Of a stretch of DNA of 64,000 nt, positions 35,801 to 46,700 are shown piece after piece. The position numbers and the translations under genes are program-made. The notes beneath the pieces are model-generated. The model saw only the letters and a list, made by a program, of their open reading frames with translations, was not told the DNA's origin and did not search any database. Source of the DNA: Tilletiaria anomala UBC 951 (Eukaryota > Basidiomycota > Exobasidiomycetes > Georgefischeriales > Tilletiariaceae); assembly GCF_000711695.1 (NCBI RefSeq), contig NW_013546984.1, positions 1-64,000 on the forward strand, given 5' to 3'. Each line of letters begins with the position of its first letter. Position 1 is the first letter of the stretch.

Positions 35801-36405
35801 GCTCGCAGAGATGCCGAGTTCCAACACATCCTCTCCCGCTTGTGCAACAGCTGCTTGTGCAACCCGCCAGTGGGGCTGCCTGAAGGCCAGCTTGCGGCGC
35901 AGCGTGAGATTGAAGCCGAAGAGATCTTTGATGCTCTGTGAGTCGGCACGCATGCATGTGCGCCAACACTTCAGCATGTCTTCTTTGACTCACGCCCTCC
36001 TCAACTCACCACCGAGTAGCAAACAATGGAATGAGCAAACATTTGGAGCGCACCGCGGCGACTTGGGCTGCGACGCGCGGGGCACGCTGCACGAACGGCG
36101 CGCTCTGCGCTACATGGCGTTCTCGGCGCGCGCAAAGCTCTCCGCTGCACTCGACATTATAATGTGCGCGCTGGAAAGCGTCGACACGCTCGGGTTGGAG
36201 GAGCTGCGCCTCTTTTCGTCGCCTGCCGAGGTGCAACCTGACGAGAAGGACAAAGTCGCCAGGTGAGTCGTGTGGCAATTGCGATGTGGCCAAACTGGGC
36301 GCGCCAGACTGACGTCTGCTCGTTCGATTGCTTGGCAGCTGGATCACCAGCACTTCCTTTTACCGCACAGAAAAGTCGTTCATTCGATCTCCTCGCAAAG
36401 ACTGA
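32862..36405 (+). CDS. Zn2Cys6 fungal transcription factor
   Basis: This is a probable nuclear regulator of about 942 residues. Eight exons: 32862-33000, 33139-34417, 34542-34811, 34910-35440, 35553-35723, 35809-35937, 36020-36262 and 36339-36405. All junctions keep phase. The binuclear zinc cluster spans the first intron. T from exon 1 and GC from exon 2 make the second Cys of ACDSC-RTSKSKC-DKRDPCARC-VQAKRECK, giving C-x2-C-x6-C-x5-C-x2-C-x6-C. After the linker comes a long Ser/Thr/His-rich stretch. The second half is a helical fungal regulator middle region with EELRLF, ALEAIKLAYALTQPLDDMLL and FAQQHLVFPFLFSPQTLHYL, and the conserved ARLRYMAF-like segment RRALRYMAFSARAKL near the end. The protein ends SFIRSPRKD. 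Targets cannot be inferred; the neighbours include no obvious pathway. It is convergent with the Mid2-like gene. Confidence 0.88.
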
Positions 36406-37086
36406 AAAAAGAAGAAAAAAACACACGCCGTGCACATGCAGCGACCGCCGCGAAGCACGGCGATACCCATCATGTTGTACTCTTAGCATTTCACACAAAC
36501 ACTTCGCATGGACAACGACCGATGTGAGCAACGGTGGCGCGTGAACACTGGCACTGGGGCCCGTCGCGTGGTACGCCAGCCGTTTGGGTTGGGGACCATA
36601 TCAAAGCACGTGTCAAGCATGATTTTCCGAAGGAATGCGCGCTGCGCCCAGGATCCCATGTCAGGTGCGATGTGGATGATGCGATACATGAATGCCAGTG
36701 GAGCCCGATGATGAAGATATGTAGTCTATTGGCCATGCGCAGTGTGCCGTTGAACACGGATGGTAGGGGGAAGCGAGCTCAGGGACGCCTCGCAAGTAAG
36801 ATCGCCGTGAAGCTGAAAAAAAAGGTTAGCGCAAGCGTGCATGCATGCTGGACCTGCGTGCAAAGAGTGGGGGTGCATTTGCGATGTGTGCGGGTGTTCT
36901 TGCTTGATAACAATGTGCAGCCGCGTGTCGACCGTGCCTGAAGGCCGTGAGGGAGAAAGTGAAAGCGGGAACGATGAGGACGAGGCGGAAAGAGCGCAGG
37001 TTGCCGGCCCGATCGGTCGGCTCATAGGAGCCAGTGGCAGGGCTGCATACCTGCAGACGCTAGCGTCGTCCATGCGGATGGTCCTC
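36406..37086. other. Convergent intergenic region
   Basis: 680 bp between the stops of the Zn2Cys6 gene and the Mid2-like gene. It should hold both 3' ends. A short A-rich stretch just after the Zn2Cys6 stop (36405-36422) is the only notable feature. Open frames here lack motifs. Confidence 0.5.
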
Positions 37087-38769
37087 TCAGTTAACGATGC
37101 GCAGTGCGGAAGCAGGATCAACAGCGGCAGCAGCAGACACAGATGCAACGCGTGGTGCCGCCGAGACGGAAGCGCTCGCGCCATTGTTGTTGTAGCCGCC
37201 ACACGCATGGGCGGGGTTGGCGCTGCCGGCCGTGCCGGTGCGCTTGTCGTGATCGGCAGCAGTATGCTCGTCGGCGGAAGGCACAGAGATGCCGAGGACG
37301 CTGTCGCTAAACGGACCACCTGCTCCAGGCGCAGCCGGGGCTGCTAGTGGCGGCTGCGCCTGGACGGGTGGCGCAGCCGAGTAGAGCGGCGCCGTGCTGC
37401 TGTTCCAGTACGAACTGTCGCCAAACAGGGTCGCCGATGCGGGCGCTGATGGCGATGGCAACGGCGACATCTCGCCGCCTGTTGGGCCTTGCGCCTGCGG
37501 AGGATATTGTGGAGCTTGCTGTGTGTGCACGGGAGGGACGTATATATGTGCGCCGCCGCCGCCACCGATGGGCAATGCGGCGCGCGCCACGTCGAAAGAG
37601 GCAGATGTCGGCTGCTGCTGGCGATGCACGCTAGCGGTGGGGACCGCAGCGGCATAGTGGCTGGGCGGCAAGGAGGCACTGTGCCAGTAACCGTTGCCGC
37701 CGCCGCTGCCGGCGCTGCTGCCTTGCGGATGCGGGTACGCGCTTGCAAGCGAAGCAGCACCTCCATCCGTACCCGCGGCGGTGCCTGTGCTGGCACTGGC
37801 TGGCCACGCGCCGCTCGCGCTGTCGCTCCCGTGCAGGCCTGCCTGGGGACTGAGCCGGCCAAGATGGGCGTAGGCCGTGTTGCTGTCCCACATGGCCGGG
37901 TGCGTATGCTGCGCTCCGTCGCCGAGCATGTATGCCTTCTCGCTGTCGGCGCCGCCGCCGAGCGCAGCGACAGCAGCATCGTGCGCGGGCGTCGGCGCTG
38001 GGCGAACGGCGCGCAGGAACGCGGCGGAAGCCGTGTCGCCGCCTCCGCCCCCGTCGTCGTCATCGTCATCGTCGAGCAGGCCCTGGTGGCGCTTGTGCTC
38101 GGCCTCGACGCCACCGTCCGCGTGCAGGTGGTGGAGGTGCTCGCTGCTACTGCTTCTGCTGCCACGCTGTCCGTCTCCAAAGGCGAGCCACTCGACGGCC
38201 TGCTTGCGCTTATGCCGCCGACGGATGGGCAATAAGACGAGCCAAGCGATGAGGATGATGCCGGCGACGCCACCGGCGACTCCGCCGACGATCGCACCGA
38301 TATTGGTGCTGTTGGAGGAGGTGGAGGCGGAGGAGCTGGCGCTCGCTGTGGACGAGGAGGACGCATCGGGTAGTGTCGAGGTGCTGGTGAACGTCACGAC
38401 GTCGCCGTTGGCCATGGTAGAAGCGAGTGTGATGTGAGACGTGACTGCGCTAGTTACGCCTTTATTGACGTTGCTGCTGCTGCTGCTGCTGCTCGAGCCG
38501 CCGGAAGAAGCCGAAGGCGACGACGGCGCTGCCGGACTGCTGCCTGCGGCGCTGGTCGCGCTCGTCTGGCCATCCTGGCTCGTGTTGCCGCCGCCGTTGG
38601 AAGAAGAAATGGAGGACGGAGACGGGGTGGCGCTCGCCGTGCTTGAGGTCGAGGAGGCGGAGGACTGCGTGCTGCCGGGCAAGGAAGCGGCTGCGCCGCT
38701 GCTAGCGCGCGAGTCCGGTGTAGCCGAGGTGAATATGCCAGACGACGAGGCGGGAAAGGCGACAGACAT
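37087..38769 (-). CDS. Mid2/Wsc-like single-pass membrane protein with Ser/Thr-rich ectodomain
   Basis: This is a 560-residue intronless protein with a layout typical of fungal wall-stress sensors. Residues 1 to about 160 are almost only Ser, Thr, Ala, Gly and Pro, as expected for an O-mannosylated ectodomain. One transmembrane segment, NIGAIVGGVAGGVAGIILIA, has the GxxxG-rich pattern common to Mid2-like domains and is followed by the stop-transfer cluster RRRHKRK. The cytoplasmic part of about 350 residues has a poly-Asp/poly-Gly stretch (LLDDDDDDDGGGGGDTA), His-rich and Gln/Pro-rich low complexity, and no enzyme domain. The start at 38769 gives MSVAFPASSSGIFTSATPD without a classic signal peptide. 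The frame is open up to 38904, where a hydrophobic stretch LHLAHFLLCAYVC could serve as one, so the true N terminus is uncertain. The sensor role is inference from architecture. Confidence 0.7.
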   Translation of the reverse strand: MSVAFPASSSGIFTSATPDSRASSGAAASLPGSTQSSASSTSSTASATPSPSSISSSNGGGNTSQDGQTSATSAAGSSPAAPSSPSASSGGSSSSSSSSNVNKGVTSAVTSHITLASTMANGDVVTFTSTSTLPDASSSSTASASSSASTSSNSTNIGAIVGGVAGGVAGIILIAWLVLLPIRRRHKRKQAVEWLAFGDGQRGSRSSSSEHLHHLHADGGVEAEHKRHQGLLDDDDDDDGGGGGDTASAAFLRAVRPAPTPAHDAAVAALGGGADSEKAYMLGDGAQHTHPAMWDSNTAYAHLGRLSPQAGLHGSDSASGAWPASASTGTAAGTDGGAASLASAYPHPQGSSAGSGGGNGYWHSASLPPSHYAAAVPTASVHRQQQPTSASFDVARAALPIGGGGGAHIYVPPVHTQQAPQYPPQAQGPTGGEMSPLPSPSAPASATLFGDSSYWNSSTAPLYSAAPPVQAQPPLAAPAAPGAGGPFSDSVLGISVPSADEHTAADHDKRTGTAGSANPAHACGGYNNNGASASVSAAPRVASVSAAAAVDPASALRIVN

Positions 38770-41506
38770 GGTATTTTGGTTGCGGCAGACGTACGCACAC
38801 AACAGAAAATGTGCAAGATGGAGCCAGTCGCGTCGCGGAGCAAGAAGATATAAACGCAAGGCAGACAAGACGATCGAGTCACGGTGGCGTTGTGATTGGT
38901 CCAAGGGGGTGGTGAGGGGATCGGATCCGGTCGAAGTGGTGGAAGCAGAGTGGAAGGTGATTCTGGGTCAGCATCCAGTCTCTCTCTTTTGTTTTTCCTT
39001 GAATCTAGGGTGCACTTGTTGGCGCCGGCGGCAAGACGGGGCAGATGGCTTTACCCAGTCGTGACACGCCAAGGAGCGTGCGCACAAAGCGAGCAGGCAG
39101 CCTCCGCCACCGCCGCAAGATACCGAGGCTCGCGGTGCATGTACTCACGAAGCTTGGTGCGTGGCAGACATGTCGGATGAGGTAGGCAGAATACCATGTA
39201 CCGTTCGTCGCCGAACCTCGGTCCTCAAGGCTTGACGTGCGTTGTGTTTGTTTGCCGCTTGCGAACGGTGCAGAAAAGCTGACGAGGCGCTGGATCGAGC
39301 GTCTGTGTGGCGATTGTGGTGTTTGCCGGGCGCGTTCTTCAATGACGTTTGCTCAGCTTGCGAGAGGGCGTGCGTGTTTGCGCTCCGGCTTGGCTTTTTA
39401 CAGTGTGCACGTCAGCATCGGCTTTGCTCTGTTGCGTTTGTTCTGACGTGTGTGCCTTTTGCACCACGCACGAGTTTGTTGAGAAGCGAGGCAACCAGAA
39501 GCACAAACCCAGCCACCAGGTACTGTGTAGGCAAGAAGTCCAAAGAAGAGCACGAGGGGGGACGGAGAGACTCTGTGCAGTCTGAGGGCCCGCCTGCCGA
39601 AACGACGGGTGGGCTGGGGATGGGGATGGCGAGGGGAAAGGGAGGTGGTCGAGCTGCAAGGCCCGTGGGTGCTGCAGATGAGATGGATTACAGTGCACGG
39701 ACCACGCAGGCGACCTTCTTCGCTACACTTTGTGCAGGAAGCAGCCAGCACACAATTTTTAACAAGAGACCAAGGGCGACTGAGAGCAGCAAGGGGACTG
39801 GGGCGCGGGTCGGGCCACGCAAGAGAATAGGAGAAAGGGTACAATCCAAATGTCATTAGTTTTCACGGCCGTGTGCGATTCGCGATGACGGGGATGGCTG
39901 TGCGTGTGTGCCGAGCAGCGTCCCTCCATCATCACACACGGGGGGAAATACGACGACGAGTCAGCAAAGAGCGAACCGCGAGCAGCATGTAGGCGGCGGC
40001 CTGCACACTCCACCCCCGTGCGGCGCGGCCTCTGGGCGAACCGCCACCGCCACCACCACCGTGACCGGATCGTGGTGATGGGTGTGGAAGAAGGGTGGAA
40101 ACCTCACTGGAAACTTTCTTGCAGTTCCGCTGCTTATGTGCACGTGGCAGCGACCCACTTTATCTGCGGCGCGGGCAGTCCCGACGCGATCCACCGCCCG
40201 CGCATTGCCGTGTGCGTCCAGCCGCCGAGCCTGCAGCTGCACTGGTTTGCACGAGTTGCCCCGACCCGTGGTGGAACCCGAGTGGGTGGGTGCCGAACGA
40301 GAAAAGGGACCGAGATTAATGAGATGAGTGGCGCCTGTGAAAGTCTGCAGGAGTGGCGGAGCCGACAGGAGTAGAGACAGAGGTGGAGCCACAGCCACCC
40401 TCGGCACAAAGGGGAGGGTGGATACCCTTTTTGGGTCTCTTCATTTGATTGCTTCCCCCTTCGTCCCTGCTTGGGACCACATGAGCGCTGCTGGATTAAC
40501 TTGAGGGCAGAAAGGAGGGTTGTGGCCATGTGGCGCCTGTGCATAGAGTCCAGGGTTCGTTACGTAAGCACAGCTGGCCCGCCGGGTGCGCCGAAAGCCG
40601 GAACGAGACCCAGTCCGCGGCAGCGCCCTCCTGTTGAGAAAATTGCATAGAGGAAAGATCAGCGGAAATGGCGTGCGCGACATGGGGAGAGCACACCATC
40701 CGCCGAGTCGATGAAACCATATTCGCTCCCTACTCTCCTTGCCTCATCCACCACGCTTTGCCACCGCCCGGCACACTTGCAGCCGCTGTTCGCCATTGCG
40801 TGGCATGTGTGGGTTTATATGCATGCGAGCGAGCGAGGGGGAGCAGCGTGTCTGTCTGCACATGATACCAGCCGGTGACCGGGCCTGCAATGCTAATGAT
40901 GCCACCTGTAACGATGCTGGTGATGACGATGGCGTCTTTCATGCTTCCGTTTGCTGATGCTCTTCCCCGCGTGCAGCAAAAAGCGTGTACCATTCATCAT
41001 CCAGAGGAATGCCATGCATTCGGCGCTCGAAGCACGCACTTTGGGTTCGCTAGCAATTTTTTCCCTTGCTCTGCTGACCAGTCGTCTACATGCGTTCCAG
41101 CGGTCCTTGCGTGCAAAGCTAGTCATACACGCACGACCTGAGACTAGCTGTTAGGTAGGTAGCCTCGACAAGGAGACGGATTCGGTCCCCGAGTGAGCAC
41201 GGAGGCATACACACGCATATACGTCATTCGCCTCGAGTCATCCACCGGTTGCCGCGACACTACAGACAGCAGGTATAAAGGAAAACGCCTCTCCGCCTCC
41301 GTGGCCCGTCCTTTGCAACCACATAGCCACTTTGACAGCATCAGCATCAGCAGCAGCAGCGCCCTGGATACAGAGCATACACGTAGTGCATACCACCCGG
41401 CAGCGCAGTCAGCCCCGAGCTCGTGCAGCGCAAACCTCCATCTGGCCGCACACACCAGCCTCTGCAACACCACCACCAGCAGCCGCAGCCCCAGCAGGCG
41501 ACCAAC
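38770..41506. promoter_or_regulatory. Long divergent intergenic region
   Basis: 2.7 kb between the divergent Mid2-like and UPF0643 starts, much longer than other spacers here. A TATAAA lies at about 41274, some 230 bp before the UPF0643 start, and an AGATATAAAC element at about 38847 lies 80 bp before the Mid2-like start. Frames of up to 205 codons (39242-39859, plus) carry no motif and overlap others. Regulatory DNA or a non-coding transcript could fill it, but nothing specific is seen. Confidence 0.45.
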
Positions 41507-43389
41507 ATGGCGCCATCCCACGCACCTTCATCTTCCGCCGCCGGCGTGCACACAGCAAAGACGGGCACAGCCCTCTCCTCCCACCCCTCGTCTCCGTCAC
41601 CCACCGCCGCGCCGCCGCCGCTGCTCAGCGCCGCAGCAGAGGCGCAGCGCGCCGCGTTCCGCACGCGTACCAGCCAAGGCAGGGTGCACTTCACCATCGA
41701 CCCGTCTGCCATCGCGCCATCGCTCGCGCCGCGGCCCCGAGCGCGCGTGCAAGCTCATGCAGACTCGACACGCGCGAGCACAAGCGCAAGAGGTGAGCGA
41801 GTGCGCGTATCGTGCGTCCCGTGTCCCGCCACGGATGCTCATCTAACCCGTGTTGTACATCCCACGCCACAGCCGTAGCAGAAGCACACCCACATGGACA
41901 AGCACAGCCGATTGCGGCACTGTCCCTCTCACTGACGCACCGCCACGCCGCAGGCGCTGCATCCAACGTGGCACCGCCCTGCGCACGCGCCCTGCACACG
42001 CAGAGCACCCGCGGCCGCTCCCGCCTCTGCAAGGCCCTTCCACACCTCTCCCCGGGGCCGGCGCCCGGCGTCGGCGCGCCGTCAACGTCGCCGCTTCGGG
42101 CACGCCAGCTGCTCGAGGAACGTGCTGAACCGGCATCTGCGCACGCGTGGGCATGGGCATCTGCGCCCACGCCGATTCCACCCTTTCACGCTGCGTCCGC
42201 CGCAGCAGCAGCAGCAGAGACAGTAACAGGAACACGGCACGAAGACGGCGTCATCGCGATCGTCACTGGCCGCACACTGTGCCGCGCAACGCACCCTTCG
42301 CTCCAGGTCGATGCGTGGAGCCGCGCCGTCGCTGCGGCAGTGGAGGGTGTCGACGGTCCAATAGCAGCAACCAGAGACGCAGCATCAGAGGAAAAGGGAG
42401 CGGAGGAGGAGGAGGAAGATGAGGATGAGCCGGCGCCGCTTCCGCTGCCCATCATGTCGCGTCTGCCAGAAGGCGCGCTGCGCGAGAGCAAAGCCGGCGA
42501 CGACGATGCGGACGATCTGTACGTCGACGATGACGCCAGCAGCGCCGCCGCATCATCTGCCGTCCTACCCGCGCCGCCGTCAGCGCATGCCAACGACGAA
42601 GCGACGGCCAGCACGCGCTTCTCATTTGGCAGCATTGCCCCGCGCCCGAAGGGCTACCTGCGCGCCGAGCTGTCCCAGGCGCAGGCGCAGCAGCGTTATA
42701 ATGTGTTGTACACGCGCGCTAGGTTGCCAGTCATCGACGCTGCTTCCATTGAGCTGTGGCGCGCACTGCATGCCTTCAAGCCCATCACCAAGGAATACAA
42801 CCGCGGCTACCTCCAGCTGCGTCGCGGAGTCGCACAGCAGCAACAACAGCAGCAGCAACAGGCCACTTGTGCCATCGAGACGGATGTGTGGCCGACGCAA
42901 GTGCAAGCGCCACACCCGGTCACTCCAGACGCCCGCAGCGACGAGTGCCCGGCGCTGTTCGCGGCGGCGCGCTCGTTCGGCAGCACATCGACACTGCACC
43001 ACCTGCGCCGCTCGTTCAACTGGTCCGCGCTGCCGGCGCTCTCGCCGTCCAGCGCGCGCGAATGGTACGGTGTCGCGTTCCGCTCAGCGCGGCGGCCCGG
43101 CTCGGCGAGCGACACGCTTTACGCCGCCGACCGCTGGGCGCACGAGGAGGCTGTTGCCAGCGGCGGCCTTCTGTTTTACTGGTACGCCACGCCCGACGCG
43201 CGCACCGGCGAGAACCTTGCGACGTGCATCTGGACTAGCCGCGCGGATGCCGTGCGCGCCAGCAGACTCCGCATGCATGCCATCGCAGCCCGCGAGGCAC
43301 AGCAGGCGTTCAGCGACTACGACCTGTACCGGTACAGGGTCGTGAAGCGCGCTGGCCAGTCTTCCATCTCCATCGAGCCGTGGGAGTGA
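41507..43389 (+). CDS. UPF0643-type protein of unknown function with long N-terminal extension
   Basis: A 600-residue protein; exons 41507-41792 and 41873-43389 join in GCC (Ala) after a GTGAGC donor. The last ~170 residues match, from memory, the fungal UPF0643 family (S. pombe PB2B2.08 type). Landmarks are REWYGVAFRSARRPGSASDT, LYAADRWAHEEAVASGGLLF, YWYATPDARTGENLATCIWT and then SRADAVRASRLRMHAIAARE, ending DLYRYRVVKRAGQSSISIEP. No catalytic motif is known. The first ~430 residues are Ala/Pro/Arg/His-rich and disordered, with an acidic run (EEEEEDEDEPAP) and a poly-Gln run near 345. The segment NVLYTRARLPVIDAASIELW may begin the conserved part. The exon 2 start region (to about 42190) looks little constrained, so another intron could be hidden there. 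The TATAAA at 41274 supports a nearby promoter. Confidence 0.75.
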
Positions 43390-43738
43390 GAGGAGGTGGC
43401 CTTTGTCCCCCCATATACCACCCGTCATCGATTTTTCGCAACCTGCACTTTGTATTTTTTTAGCAAGCAATCAAGCATCGTGTCACGTTGGGTTCCTTTC
43501 CAGCATCCTGTGCATGTACAGTGGTCGTCTCGCGCAGCGCGGTCTCACAGGCTCCGTCTAAGGCACCTTTCGACAAGGTCAATCTCTGCTGGTAGTAGAG
43601 CATCCCTCGAGTCGTAAACTTTTTTGGGTAATGTACATGGCGTGCGCAGTCTATGGGATGTATATGCAATATGTCGCGGAGCGTCTATCAACGTACAATC
43701 CGAGCGGTCCTGCCCTCTCGCCGCCAGCGGCGGTGGCT
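43390..43738. other. Convergent 3' region of UPF0643 and EF-3
   Basis: 350 bp between stops. No open frame of interest. It should contain both polyadenylation regions. Confidence 0.5.
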
Positions 43739-46700
43739 CTAGTCATCGTCCGTGTCAGGCTCGCGCTCGCCGCCGTACGTGAGCCACTTGCTGAGGCGCA
43801 AGCGCCTGCGCTCCTCCTGCGCCTTCTTCTCGTTCCGCGTCATCTTCTTCTTCTTCTTCGGCGCGCCCTTCAGCTTGCTCATATCGTCGTCCTTCTCCGC
43901 GTCGCTCCCCACAGGCGTAGCAGCCGCCGAAGAAATTGGCGTACCGGCCTTGCTGTTCAAGCGGCTCGTCGCCGTGCTCCCGGGGAGCGGCGTGCCGACG
44001 CCTGGCGTGGATGCGCCGTCGTCGCCTTGCTCAAGCGCGACGCCCTTCTTGGTCTTGCTAATGATACGGCCCGCTTCGACCTCGATGAACTCGTTGCACA
44101 CGTTCTCCATCAGCTCTTCGTTATGCGAGATCATCACGATCGCACCGCCCCACTCGCGGATGGCAGTCGCAAGACCGGCGAGCGTGTCGCGGTCCAAGAA
44201 GTTCGACGGCTCGTCAAGGATGAGCACCTGTGAGACAAAGGTGTTTTCATTTCAGCGAACCATTCAGAGCGAAATTCAGGGCAGACAGGTAACGCACTTG
44301 TGGGTCTGCAAACAATGAGATGGAGTGCAAAAGGGGCACCAGATTAGCGCACGACATCCTTATGTCACAAGCTATTTTTTCCGGGCGGCAGCGGCGACTC
44401 ACTGTTCCAAAGTGCAGCTGCCAGCACAACCTTGACCTTCTGACCACCCGAAAGACCGCCCATCTCGTGATGTTCTGCGATTTCGCCTGTGATAGAACAA
44501 GGCCAGGGCCATCCCCGAACGTCAGCACACCTCGCTACTTTCCCCACTTTCTTCGGCTAGCCACTGCACAGCTTACCGTTCAGCCCGACGTTTTCGAGCG
44601 CCTTTCGGATATCCTTGTGACTGAGCTCCTTGGAGCCTGCGCCCTCGCGTGAGCTCTCAAAGTCATCGAACGCCTGCAGCATCTTGGAGAAGCCGAGCTC
44701 AAGGAGACGCTCACGCGCGATCCAAGTGTTGTGCTTGTGCTGCAAGCCTAGCCACTTGATCTCATACTGGAAGCTCTTCTTGAGCTTCGATCTCCCGACG
44801 ATGTACTCAATCCGGCGCTTCTCGCCCGTCGTACTGGTGATAGGGACCTGCATCTGCTGCTCCTCTGCGTCAGTCAGCTTGCGCGTCGCCTTTTCATCGA
44901 TCTCACGATCGTGGCCGGTCGCGTAACGCCAGGCGATATATTGCACGGGTGTCTTTTCGAGATGCTGCTCGAGGTGGTGGAACGCGTGCTGTGCCATCAT
45001 GGCAATTCGCAGCGCGGGGTGCTTCTCCACTTTACCTTCCTGTGGGATGGTTTCGCCAGTCAGACACTTGATCATGGTCTACGAGCGAGCGGGGTGGAAT
45101 GGAAAGCGAGCGCGTGTCAGTGTCTTCATTCAGCACAAGGATCTCGGCGGAGCGCCGCTCGTTTGCGCCTCACCGTCTTGCCCTGTCCGTTGCGCCCCTT
45201 AACGCCGATACGACTGGAGAGCGTGACGCCCATCGACGCATCCATCAGGCTCGGCTTCTTCATGCCGGGGTAGGTGAAGGTGACGTTGGACATTTTTAGG
45301 ATGGTGCGTGTGTTGCTCCTGACGCCCATCAGGTGGCCGGGCTCGGGGAACTTGAAGCTCACCTCGCCCTTTGCTTCGAGCGAGTACATTGTCTCCGCGT
45401 CCGGGTTCTTGGCGACGAACGCGCTGAGATTGCCCTTATAGTAGTTGATCTTCTTTTTGTTGTAGTGCATCATGTCTGTGCAAACGGCGTCAAGGAAGCC
45501 AGGGTCGTGCGAGACGGTCAGGACGGTGATGTCGTTGTGCGAGACGAGGTACTGTTGCAGCCAAGCGACGGATTGGACGCTGCACGGGGAGGATGAACAG
45601 AAATGCGGGTCAGCGTGTGTGTTCCTTGGATCACAAAAAAATGCGAAGAAATTACACTCACTCCAAGTGGTTCGTCGGCTCGTCGAGCAGGAGAATGTCA
45701 GCTGTCCCGCACAAGAAGTCAGGTCATGTCAGCAGGGTCTACAAGCATTGCGAGAAAAAAAACTCGGGCACGCACCTCCGATCAGCATGGCCCTAGCGAG
45801 CTCGAGTTTCATCTTCCAACCGCCTGACAAACTACCGACGGGGTCCGTCTGGCGCTCGTCGTCGAAGCCGACTTCCCTGAGTGCGGCAGCGATCTGCTCG
45901 CGTTGCTTGCTCTCCATGCCCTTGCCGCGCGCGACAAAGTCGAGGATCGCCTGCGACCCGTCCTCGCCTTGGAGTGAGTGCTCGACCATGACGGTGCGCA
46001 CGACGTCCTGCGACGGGTATCCCTCGACCTTGCCATCGCGCATGGCCTTGAGCAGCGTGCTCTTACCCGAGCCGTTCTGACCGAGGATGCCGTAGCGGTG
46101 GCCGCGGTGGAGGCGTAGGCGCGTGTGGTTAAGCAGAAGCAGGCCACCGTACGCGAGCGAGAACTGGATATCGCACAGACACTCGCCCACGATCTCCTCC
46201 TCCTCATCGTCGGCCTGCGCGCTGCCAAAGCGCGCCGTGTCGCGCTCGACGTACTCGCGCCGCAGCGCGTCTGTTGCTGCCTGCGCTGCCTGCGCCGACG
46301 GCAAGACGCGCCGCAGGTACGGAAGGACGTATGACTCGTTCCATGCGCTGGCGTGCACGATGCGCTTCTCAGCCAGACGCGGAATGATGCGCGAGACATA
46401 CCGTAGGCCCGTCATGGCCCACTCGTCCTTCCTGATGTCGGCGCCAGCATCTGCGTCCGTGGAAGAGGCGAGCTGGGCCTGAATATGCTTGCAGAGGCTG
46501 TCAAGTGCCGCAGTGCGCGCATGCTCCTCGCTCATCTGGTCCATCGTCGATGTCGCGTCGCGCGCCGCCGCGGGGCGCGCCGCAAGGTCCTTGGTGGCGG
46601 CGTTAAGCGTGTTGAGAGCGCTGCGTGCGTGCTCGCGCACCTCGGGGAAACTGGCACCCTCCTCAATGCGCTGGACGCCTGGTGTAAGGGCGGGGAGGAA

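Noticed and set aside
37344-38366. 340-codon second minus-strand frame and a 248-codon plus-strand frame over the Mid2-like gene
   Set aside because: Long shadow frames caused by high GC and repetitive codons; the Mid2-like frame has the membrane segment and stop-transfer signal.
39242-39859. 205-codon plus-strand open frame in the long spacer
   Set aside because: No motif and overlapped by equally long frames on the other strand.
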